Of a stretch of DNA of 64,000 nt, positions 26,901 through 34,454 are shown in pieces. The position numbers were made by a program, and so were the translations under genes. The notes beneath the pieces were generated by a model. The model was given only the letters and a program-made list of their open reading frames with translations, did no database searches and had not been told where the DNA came from. Source of the stretch: an uncultured Lachnospiraceae bacterium (GTDB lineage Bacteria > Bacillota > Clostridia > Lachnospirales > Lachnospiraceae); the NCBI GenBank assembly GCA_910583605.1, contig CAJTXN010000010.1, positions 44,351 to 108,350 on the forward strand, read 5' to 3'. Positions within the stretch are counted from its first letter, which is position 1, and each line of letters opens with the position of its first letter.

Positions 26901-28440
26901 CGGAATTGCTTCCAGCAAGGAGCTCTATCTGGGGAAATATGAGATCTGTGAGACTGAGGCGCCTTTTGGTATGGTACTCAATCAGGAAAGCAAGCAGGTA
27001 GAGCTTGTATATGCCGGCCAGGAGATCGACGTAACAGAAGTTTCTTCGGGCTTCTACAATGAACGCCAGAAAGTCCAGATGAGTCTGGAGAAGATGCTTG
27101 AGGTGAACGAAGTCTTTGGCATCGGCAATAACAATGAACTTACCAATGTCACATTTGGCCTGTATGCGGCGGAGGACATTACCGCAGCAGATGGCGCTGT
27201 CATCCCGGCAGACGGCCTCATCGAAGTTGTCGGCATTGATGCAGACGGCAACGGCGTGGTCAAAACGGACCTTCCTTTTGGAAGCTATTACCTGAGGGAG
27301 CATAGCACCGACGCCCATTATATTTTGAGCGATGAGAAGTATCCGGTCACATTTTCCTACGGCAGTCAGGAGGACGCCGTTATTACGGTGAAGGCCAACG
27401 ATGGCGAAGCCATTGTCAATGAGCTGATCTATGGCTCTGTATCCGGCATGAAAGTTGATGAAAATGGAGACGCACTAAGCGGTGCCAAGATTGGCTTGTT
27501 TGCACCTTCCGTTACAGAGTTTACGGAGGAGAATGCAATCCTTGTAACAACTTCTGCAGAGGATGGCGCTTTCTCCTTCAATGATATACCATACGGAAAA
27601 TGGATTATCCGGGAGATCGAGCAGCCGGAAGGTTTCGTGCTTTGCACAGAGCAGTTCCCGGTCGTAATCAACGAAGACGCGCAGGTAATCGAAGTGGAAA
27701 TCACCAATGAGTTTATCCGCGGCAACCTACATCTGACCAAATTTGACAAGGACTATCCGGAGAACAAGCTCAGCGGTGCAGTATTTGAGGTATATCGTGA
27801 TACCAACGGCAACAAAGAGCTTGATAAAGAGGATGAGCTGCTTGGTGTAATGGAAGAGACGGAGCCCGGTCAGTATGAGATGAAAGATCTCTTGTACGGC
27901 GGTGTGCTCATCAGAGAGAAGACAGCTCCGGACGGTTTCTACCTTGATGAAAATACCTATTATATCATGATTGACACCGATGGAAATACCTATGAAGTCG
28001 AGAATGAGGCCGGCAAGGGCTTCTATAATCAGGCGTTCAGAGGCAACTTAAAGATTGTCAAGACTTCTTCCGATGGAAAAGTGGAAGGCTTCAGCTTCCG
28101 CATTGTCGGTGATAATTATGACAAGACGTTCCAGACTGATGCAAATGGTGAGATTTTTATCGAGAACCTGCGTGTGGGCAAGTATACCGTGACTGAAGTG
28201 GAGGACAGCGTCAGTGCAGGCTACAAGCGTCCGGATCCGGTAACGGTAGAGCTGGTGAAAGATGAAACATTGACGGTGAATGTTCATAACGATAAAGTCA
28301 CTGTGGATGTGCCGAAGACAGGCGATAACTTCAACCCGTGGATTTGGGTTGGCTTGATTGCTGCCAGCACCGCTGGACTTGGTGCAAGCATCTTCTGGGC
28401 AAAAAAGCGCAGAAAGAAAATGGCAGAGACAGCAGAGTAA
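23908..28440 (+). CDS. LPXTG-like surface adhesin: thioester domain plus Cna-B/SpaA repeats
   Basis: 1510 residues. Signal peptide (1-32); N-terminal thioester (TQXA) domain with C101 in VYCIE and Q166 in ATQVLLWEY, the pair that forms an internal Cys-Gln thioester for covalent host attachment in Gram-positive adhesins. Then about a dozen SpaA/Cna-B-type beta modules (GxFxIxxxLPxGxYxxxE pattern), which usually carry intramolecular isopeptide bonds. An acidic insertion spans about 625-735. The C-terminus has VPKTG (about 1468-1472) in place of LPXTG, a membrane segment and a KKRRKK stop. No sortase gene is in the window. Likely mediates contact between cells during mating or host adhesion. Confidence 0.9.
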   Translation: MKKIIKEKGKRLLAGFLSLLTVIGLIPTTVFAFTPSERQTVSSFYGDYYVSADGNYYYSASSYSFLVYDSDGNTSVQTISAGNARKKYMISNGSESRFVYCIESGINYGTSDNGYRSQSGKNSAYFQNLPYSAQYGIMLTSVYGWQPGKSSPVSGANEDDYAVATQVLLWEYQQQLRTSPQDLHANSAGIRADNYLRTIQGRPAEQCYNWILGQMSQHTTIPSFASGKSSSAQVHTLKYDPATKKYSLTLTDTNNTMADLKFSSSDGITVSRSGNKYTFTSSKMITSPVSISVQKNVPGVKNDMLIWGRVGFQTMMCGADDPVVFYMKIDTETYGTGRIRKTSEDGVVSGISFHISGNGVDKTVTTKEDGTVDIQLMPGTYTVTEQSIDRYLPQDTQKITIASGQTSTVTFNNKLKRGSLEVIKSSEDDFVEGVTFHLFGTSLAGLPVDEYAITDASGVAKFENVLISGNEPYTVEEVDTAIRYVVPDDQTAPIQWKQVTKRNFENILKKFRVEVVKTDHVTGYAQGDASLAGAVYGLYQGDELIASYTTDANGSFISDYFICDSNWTLREISPSPGYLLDETIYPIPAEPGNFTVELNQIPMEVTEQVIMGRIRLIKHIDSELEDTESTPAAREQEAGMVMLAAVSVDDQPEEAVDGADVQTEETVSGNDAQTETENTEPEVSDEEAQEPEESGTEESAVPEIEPETNPYEPDPVPMDEIEASGHEGIIEQPEKGAKFQIYLASAGSFENAREAERDELITDADGFAISKDLPYGRYVVHQTEGMEGQAFIPDFTVFIRSNEQTYSYILNNLTQSSFIRVEKHDAETGKIIPAAGVGFQVRDLSTGEIISQTVYYPTPVTIDTFFTNDEGWLMLPCELSYGQYELIEQETCFGYVLDSEPVPFTVDGTQDVVVVEKHNMPQKGIIHITKTGEVFATVAEMDGVDKDGAEIMYQPVYEIRGLEGATYEIRAAEDIYTPDGTLRAAKGDVVDTITTAGNGIASSKELYLGKYEICETEAPFGMVLNQESKQVELVYAGQEIDVTEVSSGFYNERQKVQMSLEKMLEVNEVFGIGNNNELTNVTFGLYAAEDITAADGAVIPADGLIEVVGIDADGNGVVKTDLPFGSYYLREHSTDAHYILSDEKYPVTFSYGSQEDAVITVKANDGEAIVNELIYGSVSGMKVDENGDALSGAKIGLFAPSVTEFTEENAILVTTSAEDGAFSFNDIPYGKWIIREIEQPEGFVLCTEQFPVVINEDAQVIEVEITNEFIRGNLHLTKFDKDYPENKLSGAVFEVYRDTNGNKELDKEDELLGVMEETEPGQYEMKDLLYGGVLIREKTAPDGFYLDENTYYIMIDTDGNTYEVENEAGKGFYNQAFRGNLKIVKTSSDGKVEGFSFRIVGDNYDKTFQTDANGEIFIENLRVGKYTVTEVEDSVSAGYKRPDPVTVELVKDETLTVNVHNDKVTVDVPKTGDNFNPWIWVGLIAASTAGLGASIFWAKKRRKKMAETAE

Positions 28441-28466
28441 GAATATGTAAATGAACATAAAGGAGT

Positions 28467-28496
28467 CGGGCAGGAATTTTCTGCCCGATTCTGATT
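28467..28496 (+). terminator. Hairpin after the adhesin gene
   Basis: TCGGGCAG / CTGCCCGA stem with a 7-nt loop, then TTCTGATTTT. Lies directly before the ribosome binding site of the next gene. Confidence 0.65.
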
Positions 28497-28512
28497 TTAG
28501 GAGGTAATGACC

Positions 28513-29067
28513 ATGAAAATAAAATTGTTAAAAGGGGCTTTGACAGTCCTCTCCCTCATCTGTATCCTCTGTATTCCGGTTACGCCGATCTATGCGGAGC
28601 CGCAGGGGACAGATGGGACGGAAATGCAGGTCATGGAGCCTGAGAAACTGGAGATTCAGCTTGGTGCAGACTGGGCTGGCGTAGAGTTTCAGCTGAAAAC
28701 GGATTCCGGGCTGTATCCCGGTACCATAGCCGTCGGAGAAGATGGTGTTCTGAGAATGGAACTGGGCGGCAGCAAATCTTATGTGCTGACTTGTATGAAT
28801 TCATCCGTATCTGCCCCAGAAGCGACGCAGGCCCCTGCCACAACAGAGGAAGCGCAAAATGAGAGCAATGCGGGACAGGAAAGCAATGAATCAAATAGCG
28901 GGCAAGATACAGAGGGCACAGTTGCCGGTATCCCAATCCTTCATCTGGTACTGTTTGCAGGCGGCATGGTCTTGGCCGTCGGCAGCCTGGTCGCAATGCG
29001 GGTGATGAAAAAACGCAGAGAAAGTGATGCGGAGTATGAGGATGAAGATGAATATGAGGATGATTAG
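28513..29067 (+). CDS. Secreted, C-terminally membrane-anchored protein
   Basis: 184 residues from ATG 28513 (an ATG at 28507 is too close to GGAGG). Signal peptide ending at about IYAEP, an 85-residue folded part (EKLEIQLGADWAGVEFQLKTDSGLYPGTI), a Thr/Asn/Ser-rich linker, one membrane segment (about 140-162) and a cytosolic basic then strongly acidic tail (EYEDEDEYEDD). It has no sortase motif, so anchoring is by the membrane helix. It probably works with the adjacent adhesin; function unknown. Confidence 0.7.
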   Translation: MKIKLLKGALTVLSLICILCIPVTPIYAEPQGTDGTEMQVMEPEKLEIQLGADWAGVEFQLKTDSGLYPGTIAVGEDGVLRMELGGSKSYVLTCMNSSVSAPEATQAPATTEEAQNESNAGQESNESNSGQDTEGTVAGIPILHLVLFAGGMVLAVGSLVAMRVMKKRRESDAEYEDEDEYEDD

Positions 29068-29148
29068 TCCCAGACTGAGTCCCAAATACACGAAAAGCCC
29101 TAAAGGAATATTTTATATAAAAAATCAAAATAAATATTCCTATAAGGC

Positions 29149-29177
29149 TTGACATACTAATTCTTATTTGCTATACT
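29149..29177 (+). promoter_or_regulatory. Consensus sigma-A promoter for the DUF3268 leader RNA
   Basis: TTGACA (29149-29154) and TATACT (29172-29177) with an exact 17-nt spacer. It is one of the best promoters in the window and drives about 260 nt of non-coding RNA before the DUF3268 gene. Confidence 0.85.
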
Positions 29178-29183
29178 ATAACC

Positions 29184-29428
29184 GTGGCAGGGGCTTGCGT
29201 TCAGGCTCTCGGTACGTTTGTGGTATAGCGTCAGACCTGATTCAAGGGAATCAGGGAACCGTTACGGATTCTGCGCATTGAGCGGATCCACAACAACGCA
29301 AGTCAATTGAATATTAAAGCCGGAAGGCTGCTTAAATACTTACAGAGTCAATTTGCTGGATGAGACATTGAAATTCCAGTGCCTTGGCTCTGTATGCTTT
29401 TTTGCAGACCTTCCGGCTTTTTCTTTTA
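29184..29428 (+). ncRNA. Structured leader RNA candidate upstream of the DUF3268 gene
   Basis: No ORF. A closing helix CTTGCGTT / AACGCAAG encloses about 100 nt; inside are TTGTGG / CCACAA and a perfect hairpin CCTGATT / AATCAGG. Downstream a long stem GCCGGAAGG / CCTTCCGGC followed by TTTTTCTTTT forms a terminator (29318-29428) just before the gene, the layout of a terminating riboswitch or attenuator. I recall a candidate RNA class named after DUF3268 from published comparative searches for structured RNAs; that this is a member is inference from position and structure. Confidence 0.6.
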
Positions 29429-29447
29429 TCCAAACGGAGGTAAGACG

Positions 29448-29921
29448 ATGAAAAAACAAAAAAAGAAAAGAAAGGGATTTCAGGCAGGTTCCATGCGATG
29501 CCCTTATTGTGGCAGCCCGGTTATTTATAGAAGTGCTGATGGAATCTATCATGATAACAGTAAAAACACCATGCTCTATGTGTGCAGTCACTATCCGGAA
29601 TGCGATGCCTATGTCCGTGTCCATGCCGGAACCAATATCCCGGTGGGAAGTCTGGCCAATCATGAGCTTCGCACTCTCAGACGAACCGCACATCATTATT
29701 TTGACCAGCTGCACCAGTCTGGAATGATGAGCAAACAAGACGCCTATCAGTGGTTGGCGGATTTGATCTGCGCACCTTTATCGGAGGCGCATATCGGTTA
29801 TCTGGGCGAGTATTACTGCAAGCAGGTCATTGAGGAGAGCCGCAGGCTGTTGACGCGCCAGAAATCCGGAAAGAACAGGTGCCGGTTTCAGGCATTAGAA
29901 GGGAGAGTGGCGGCTTCATGA
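29448..29921 (+). CDS. DUF3268-type zinc-finger protein
   Basis: 157 residues from ATG 29448 (CGGAGGT upstream). A basic N-terminus (KKQKKKRKGF) and a C4-type zinc ribbon (CPYCG...CSHYPEC) resembling topoisomerase I zinc fingers, then TNIPVGSLANHELRTLRRTAHHYFD, the hallmark of the DUF3268 family. It is preceded by the structured leader RNA and overlaps the following sigma gene by ATGA. Likely binds nucleic acid; its role in the ICE is unknown. Confidence 0.8.
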   Translation: MKKQKKKRKGFQAGSMRCPYCGSPVIYRSADGIYHDNSKNTMLYVCSHYPECDAYVRVHAGTNIPVGSLANHELRTLRRTAHHYFDQLHQSGMMSKQDAYQWLADLICAPLSEAHIGYLGEYYCKQVIEESRRLLTRQKSGKNRCRFQALEGRVAAS

Positions 29922-30472
29922 CACTGACTGAGAAAGAACGGGGAAAGATTGAAAAGAATATCGGTCTGGTACATAAGGTGATTCGGGATAAGCTGCAGCC
30001 GCCATATCAAGTAGGGATGTATTTCTACGAGGATCTTTTCCAGATCGGCTGCATTGGGCTTTGTAAAGCAGCATCAACAGACAAAGGCGGGACGTTTTCG
30101 ACCTATGCCTACCGTTTGATCTGGCACCAAATCTGTGATGCCATGATTTATGCAACCAGGCGGCAGACGAAGGAGACCACTTGTGATGTGACGCCGTACA
30201 TTGCTGCAAAACAGGAAAACCCAGAGGAGCTGTCGGATTTCCGCATGGATATCAAACGGGCACTCGAACAGGCAAAGGCTGATGCGCCGCCTTCCACCAG
30301 GAAAGGCATAGATGCTATCTGCATGATGTCGAAGGGGTATACAAGCAGCGAAATTGGAGAAAAAATGGATGCTTCGGCAAAGCTTGTGTGTGCATGGGTA
30401 TCCAAGGCACGGAAGTTTTTGAAGAGCCGGCCGGAGTTTGCACAGATTGCAGCTGCCTATCATTTGGAATGA
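29918..30472 (+). CDS. Small sigma-70-family RNA polymerase sigma factor
   Basis: 184 residues. The region-2-like part (about 10-75: IGLVHKVIRDKL, DLFQIGCIGLCKAASTDKGGTFSTYAYRLIWHQICDAMIY) is well preserved and region 4 (about 130-168: GIDAICMMSKGYTSSEIGEKMDASAKLVCAWVSKARKFL) has the helix-turn-helix. Coupled to the DUF3268 gene by a 4-nt overlap. A dedicated ICE sigma factor could direct expression of transfer or cargo genes; its target promoters are not identifiable here. Confidence 0.85.
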   Translation: MTLTEKERGKIEKNIGLVHKVIRDKLQPPYQVGMYFYEDLFQIGCIGLCKAASTDKGGTFSTYAYRLIWHQICDAMIYATRRQTKETTCDVTPYIAAKQENPEELSDFRMDIKRALEQAKADAPPSTRKGIDAICMMSKGYTSSEIGEKMDASAKLVCAWVSKARKFLKSRPEFAQIAAAYHLE

Positions 30473-30489
30473 TGACGGGCAGAACATAA

Positions 30490-30534
30490 GGGATGCTGAC
30501 AGCCTTGTTTGGTTTTCAGCATCCCGATTTTTTT
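30490..30534 (+). terminator. Intrinsic terminator after the sigma factor gene
   Basis: GGGATGCTGA / TCAGCATCCC stem, about 14-nt loop, then seven T. Confidence 0.85.
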
Positions 30535-30550
30535 ATTTTGGAGGGAAATT

Positions 30551-30949
30551 ATGAATATAAGAAAAAAGAATATCTGGATATGGCTGATTCCATTTCTTAT
30601 TATGGCTCTTACGCTGATTTTATTTAAGGCAGTATTTTTGTTGGGTTATGTGCCAACAGAGTCCATGGAACCGACGTTGAAAAAAGACAGCTATATCGTT
30701 GGAACCCGGATTTTCTCCAAACTTGAAATAGGCGATATCATTATTTTCCATCATGACGGGAAGCTTCTGGTCAAGCGCATTGCAGCGGAGGAGGGGGAAG
30801 CGATAGAGCATAACGGAGTCGGTCTGATGGTACCGGAGGGGTGCTATTATGTTCTTGGAGACAATGCGGAGCATTCACTGGATTCGAGGTACTGGGAATA
30901 TCCTTTTGTAAAGCAAAAGGATATTGTGGCGAGATTGTTTTGGCCATAA
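30551..30949 (+). CDS. Signal peptidase I
   Basis: 132 residues from ATG 30551 (TTGGAGGG upstream), short for the family. One membrane anchor (about 8-30), catalytic S38 in ESMEPTL and K75 in LVKRI, then the box E region GDNAEHSLDSRYW. It cleaves signal peptides on the outer face of the membrane. In a conjugative element it may process the VirB2-like subunit, the adhesin and the anchored protein encoded nearby (inference). It lies just after the sigma terminator. Confidence 0.88.
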   Translation: MNIRKKNIWIWLIPFLIMALTLILFKAVFLLGYVPTESMEPTLKKDSYIVGTRIFSKLEIGDIIIFHHDGKLLVKRIAAEEGEAIEHNGVGLMVPEGCYYVLGDNAEHSLDSRYWEYPFVKQKDIVARLFWP

Positions 30950-31101
30950 GATTTTTTACTCCGCTTCATACGAAAACAGACATTATGAAATAGGCTGTAT
31001 TTGAATTGGGTAGCAGTGTAGTTTTGACATAATAAATGAAAAAGAATAAATATGGGATATTTCGAGGAACAATCTAGGAACACATAGAAGATGATAGTAA
31101 G

Positions 31102-31130
31102 AAAAAAGCAGCCAACCGGCGTGGCCGCTT
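31102..31130 (-). terminator. Terminator of the XRE regulator gene (minus strand)
   Basis: On the minus strand, AGCGGCCA / TGGCTGCT pair around a 9-nt loop right after the XRE stop, followed by TTTTTTC. Confidence 0.65.
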
Positions 31131-31444
31131 TACTTCTTGCTGTTCAGTTCCTTCATAATGCCGAGGAGATAAGCCATCGACTTGGGATCCAGTTTCTTTC
31201 CCTCTTCGATAAATTCCTGCAGAGCCTCCGGATAAGGATTTCCTTCATCGAAGAACTCCCGCGGTGTTACGCCCAAATATTCGCAGATGTAAAAAAAGGA
31301 TTGCATGGCTGGAAGTGACTTTTTATTTTCGATGTTATTGATGTAGTTGTTTGCCTGTCCCAATGACAATGACATGTCGCGTGCAGATACACCCTTTTGT
31401 AATCGCAGTTTTGCCAGCCGTTCCGGGACGAAATCTTCATACAT
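31130..31444 (-). CDS. XRE-family helix-turn-helix regulator
   Basis: 104 residues; the start is at 31444 because GGAGGT lies 7 nt upstream, while the longer frame lacks a ribosome binding site. Cro/CI-type helix-turn-helix at about 7-60 (LAKLRLQKGVSARDMSLSLGQANNYINNIENKKSLPAM), then a short helical tail. It is transcribed away from the SLOG gene; a shared intergenic region contains promoter elements it may control. Such proteins commonly keep ICE transfer genes repressed (inference). Confidence 0.85.
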   Translation of the reverse strand: MYEDFVPERLAKLRLQKGVSARDMSLSLGQANNYINNIENKKSLPAMQSFFYICEYLGVTPREFFDEGNPYPEALQEFIEEGKKLDPKSMAYLLGIMKELNSKK

Positions 31445-31521
31445 AGCCTTTACCTCCCATTCTCTAATAGATTGTACCTCACACATATGATTTATTCGCA
31501 AAAATAAAAGGGGTGTTTACG

Positions 31522-31550
31522 TTGGCCTAAAAAAATAAATCTATTATAAT
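31522..31550 (+). promoter_or_regulatory. Promoter of the SLOG-family gene
   Basis: TTGGCC (31522-31527) and TATAAT (31545-31550) with a 17-nt spacer in the divergent region facing the XRE gene. Confidence 0.55.
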
Positions 31551-31593
31551 TAGGTAAAATGAAAAAATAAAACTATCGAGCGAGGGAGATACA

Positions 31594-32109
31594 ATGAAAG
31601 GAAAGACATGTTGTATTACCGGGCATAGGGATGTGCCTGATAAAGAGATTAACAGCATAAAGAAGGCTCTGCATCAGGAAATAAAAAAAGCAGTGAAGGA
31701 CGGCTTCACTGTCTTTCTGTCTGGTTTTGCAGATGGCGTGGATCAATATTTTGCTGAGATTGTTTTGGAACTGCAGAAAGAAAACAGGAACTTAAAACTG
31801 ATTGCAGTGCTTCCATACCGTGACCGTGTGAAAGGATTGAATCACAGGGTACAAACAAGAGCTTTGCTGAGTGCCTGCTCTGAGATGGTGGTAATTCAAG
31901 AGGAATATCAGCCCAACGTCTACTTACAGCGCAATCGGTATTTGGTCGAGCATTCAGACCGCGTGATTGCTGTGTACGATGGGAGGGAGAAAGGCGGTAC
32001 GGTGAAAACAATCCGTTTTGCACACCGCCTCCAGAAAGAATTGCGTGAAATTCCGGTAGGACTAAACTTGGACAAAAACAGGATAAATCTTGGACACAAT
32101 AATGTATAA
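31594..32109 (+). CDS. SLOG-family (DUF1273/YpsA-like) nucleotide-binding protein
   Basis: 171 residues. The Rossmann-like start CCITGHRDVP, SGFADGVDQYFAEIV (about 44-58) and AVYDGREKGGTVKTI (about 128-142) are the SLOG family nucleotide-binding elements. SLOG domains bind nucleotide-derived ligands and are often found with mobile elements and stress systems. The ATG follows GCGAGGGAGAT. Ligand and role here are unknown. Confidence 0.8.
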   Translation: MKGKTCCITGHRDVPDKEINSIKKALHQEIKKAVKDGFTVFLSGFADGVDQYFAEIVLELQKENRNLKLIAVLPYRDRVKGLNHRVQTRALLSACSEMVVIQEEYQPNVYLQRNRYLVEHSDRVIAVYDGREKGGTVKTIRFAHRLQKELREIPVGLNLDKNRINLGHNNV

Positions 32110-32440
32110 AAAGAGTGGAGCTGCAGGCAGTTCCATGATATAATTCATTAGGAAAGTATCAGATTCAGAGCAGAAAGAAAAAGAGCAGCCCTATACAAAA
32201 GATAAAACTGCTCTGAATGTGATTCTTTCCAATTGTACCAGGCCGCGGACGGATCAGCCAGTCTGTGTATGGGGATCGTATCTTCTCCCTTTGGTTAAAA
32301 TGCTGATGTTTTTGAACGGATAGATGACATAAAAACCATTTTTTTGTGTAACTTCATGAGTGCATTTTATAAAAGGGCATGCTTCGCAAGCCTTCTTGCG
32401 GAGGCTTAGAAAAAATCTATTCAGTGGACGGACGCTTTGG
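32110..32440. other. Non-coding 3' flank of the IS91-type element with long inverted repeat
   Basis: No gene. Holds an 80-nt near-perfect inverted repeat: arms 32151-32173 and 32208-32230 match at 21 of 23 positions, with the inner 11 (ATTCAGAGCAG / CTGCTCTGAAT) perfect. It lies on the 3' side of the HUH transposase gene, where IS91-type elements carry their oriIS, and also just after the SLOG gene, where it could act as a bidirectional terminator. Which of these holds cannot be decided from one copy. Confidence 0.5.
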
Positions 32441-33595
32441 TCAGGAAGTGCCATAAGTCCTTCCGATGCCCTGCATCCGGCAGCATCCGCACTCCGGGCA
32501 GACACGAATGTCAACATTCCAGACAGCTTTCAAAAGTTCCGCTATGGAAAGACCGCTGTATGTTTCCCGGAAGCGCTGGTGTCCCTGGAGCGTAAAAATC
32601 AGCTTCAGGTTTTTGGTTTTGTATCGGTTGTTCAGGAAGCCGTAATACCGGATTTTCTGAAAGCCCGGCGGCAGCACATGCATCAGGTAGCGGCGGATGA
32701 ATTCCGTATTCCTGAGCGTGATGTTTCTGCGCGGTTCACCAGGTTTTTTCCCCCTTGCAGAGAATGTGACCTGCTCCCCATCCACAGACAGAACCCTGCT
32801 GTTGGAGATGGCGATTTTGTGTGTATACCTGCCAAGATATTCGATGGCATTGCCAAATCCGTTGAAGGTTTCTTTGATGTAGGGGCACCAGTCTTTTTTG
32901 TAAAGGGAATCCCGGAAGGAAGCCCATTCATAAGAATTCCGGAGCTTTTCACAGGAGGAGGGGAAAGCCAGCTTTCCTTTTTGGAAAAAATCCTGAAGTC
33001 CGGCAAGAAATTTCCCCTTGAATTGATCCCGGAGGACTTCCACCCGGAGAAAGAAGTTTTTCTTTACTTTCCGGATCTTATGGTCAGGGGTCAGGCCGCC
33101 GCCGGAAATAATACAGTGCATATGCACATGATATCCGATCTCTTGGTTCCAGGTATGGAGTACCTGGATGATCCCGGGTGTTGCGCCGAGGTGCTTTTTG
33201 CTTTTGGAAAGTTCCAAAAGTGTTTCGGCGCAGCATCTGTGGAAAAAGCCATAGAGAAGCTGCTGGTTGCAGTAAAGCAGGGGATTCAAATCATGCGGAA
33301 GGGTAAAAACCACATGGAAGTAAGGGGAGTCAATGACTTCAGCCCTGCGTTTATCCACCCAGGCCTCTTTCTGCACGGCCTGGCAGTTGGGGCAGTTGCG
33401 GTTACGGCAGGAATTATTGTGGAATTCAATATGGCCGCAGTCCGGGCATTGGGAAAGATTGACCCCAAGTTTCCCTGATTTACAGTGGAGGATTGCCTGG
33501 GAAGCTTTCTTTTGTACATCAGACTGAAAAAAGCCGGAAGCTGAGAAGTCCCCATAGGAATTTTTCCAAATCTGTTGAATTTTCAGGTTATGCAT
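32441..33595 (-). CDS. IS91-type HUH (Y1) transposase
   Basis: 384 residues, start at 33595, overlapping the recombinase stop by 8 nt. N-terminal zinc finger (CPDCG, CRNRNCPNC at about 50-71), HUH metal site HVHMH (156-160) and single catalytic tyrosine region YLGRYTHKIAISNSR (Y257 or its neighbour). Such enzymes move DNA as single strands by rolling-circle transposition. The last residues (CPECGCCRMQGI) carry another Cys pair. It looks intact. Confidence 0.85.
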   Translation of the reverse strand: MHNLKIQQIWKNSYGDFSASGFFQSDVQKKASQAILHCKSGKLGVNLSQCPDCGHIEFHNNSCRNRNCPNCQAVQKEAWVDKRRAEVIDSPYFHVVFTLPHDLNPLLYCNQQLLYGFFHRCCAETLLELSKSKKHLGATPGIIQVLHTWNQEIGYHVHMHCIISGGGLTPDHKIRKVKKNFFLRVEVLRDQFKGKFLAGLQDFFQKGKLAFPSSCEKLRNSYEWASFRDSLYKKDWCPYIKETFNGFGNAIEYLGRYTHKIAISNSRVLSVDGEQVTFSARGKKPGEPRRNITLRNTEFIRRYLMHVLPPGFQKIRYYGFLNNRYKTKNLKLIFTLQGHQRFRETYSGLSIAELLKAVWNVDIRVCPECGCCRMQGIGRTYGTS

Positions 33596-34454
33596 GGAAG
33601 GCGCCTCCCATCTGGTCAAAAGGACTGGCTGCATTTCGCGTGCCATTGGAAGCAAGATGCACATAAATGGTGGTGGAATGTAAGGATTTGTGTCCAAGCA
33701 GGGCCTTAATTGTAAGCAAGTCAGTGCCATTTTCATAGAGGTGGGTGCCAAAAGCGTGCCGGAAAGAATGGCAGGTCAGATGATGAGGGAGGCCAAGTTC
33801 CGTCTCTTTGGCAGAAATAAACTGGTTGACCGTGTAAGAAACCATGTGCTGATCCGGGCGATTCACTTTTGGGAACAGCCAGCCGGTAGGCCTGCCATGA
33901 GAGAACCAGTAGGAAGTAAGGATCTCCAGGGCAAGGGAGGAAAGGATGGCATAGCGGTCAGAACGCGCCTTGGAATGGCAGATATGGATGCGCATGGAGG
34001 AGCGGGAAATGTCCTCATAGCGGAGGGCACAGACCTCGCCGACACGGAGGCCAGCGGAATACATGAGGGAGAGGACCGCCTTGTGTTTGAGGTTGGAAAA
34101 GGAGTGGATAAAATCCCAGGTTTCTTTCTGAGAAGGGACATAAGGCAGATAGGAATCAAACCTGCGCAAGGGAAGCTGGGTGGCATCCCAAGGCTGATGT
34201 AAAACGTACAGGGTAAAGAAACGGAGCTGGGAAATGGCGGCATTGACCGTGCGGTCAGAAAGGCCCTTTTCTTTCTGAAGCCAACGGATAAAATCGCGCA
34301 GTTCCGGCCAGGAAACAGTTTCGGGCGTCTTATGCAGGAAGGAAGAAAGGTAATCAAGATAGGCGCGGATATACGTAGAATACGAAGTGACGGTATGGCC
34401 GGTAAGGCCACGAAGGGAGACCATCTCCCGGAATTGTTTTAAATAATCGTCCAT
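33588..34454 (-). CDS. Tyrosine recombinase paired with the IS91-type transposase
   Basis: 288 residues, start ATG at 34454 with AAGGAGG upstream. SAM-like N-terminal domain (1-90) then catalytic domain with R137 (GLRVGEVCALR), H229-x-x-R232 (CHSFRHAFGTHL), H255 (LLGHKS) and nucleophile Y264 (TTIYVHL). The stop overlaps the transposase start, so the two are translationally coupled. Some IS91-family elements are known to carry an upstream tyrosine recombinase gene; this pair fits that subgroup rather than the ICE integrase. Confidence 0.85.
   Translation of the reverse strand: MDDYLKQFREMVSLRGLTGHTVTSYSTYIRAYLDYLSSFLHKTPETVSWPELRDFIRWLQKEKGLSDRTVNAAISQLRFFTLYVLHQPWDATQLPLRRFDSYLPYVPSQKETWDFIHSFSNLKHKAVLSLMYSAGLRVGEVCALRYEDISRSSMRIHICHSKARSDRYAILSSLALEILTSYWFSHGRPTGWLFPKVNRPDQHMVSYTVNQFISAKETELGLPHHLTCHSFRHAFGTHLYENGTDLLTIKALLGHKSLHSTTIYVHLASNGTRNAASPFDQMGGAFHA

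Noticed and set aside
32360..33478. 372-residue plus-strand ORF overlapping the IS91-type transposase
   Set aside because: It is the antisense shadow of the transposase, which has its zinc-finger and HUH motifs on the minus strand; the plus-strand product has no recognisable domain or ribosome binding site.
33588..34454. The tyrosine recombinase as the ICE integrase
   Set aside because: It overlaps and is coupled to the IS91-type transposase and lies in the middle of the element, not at an end next to an att site.
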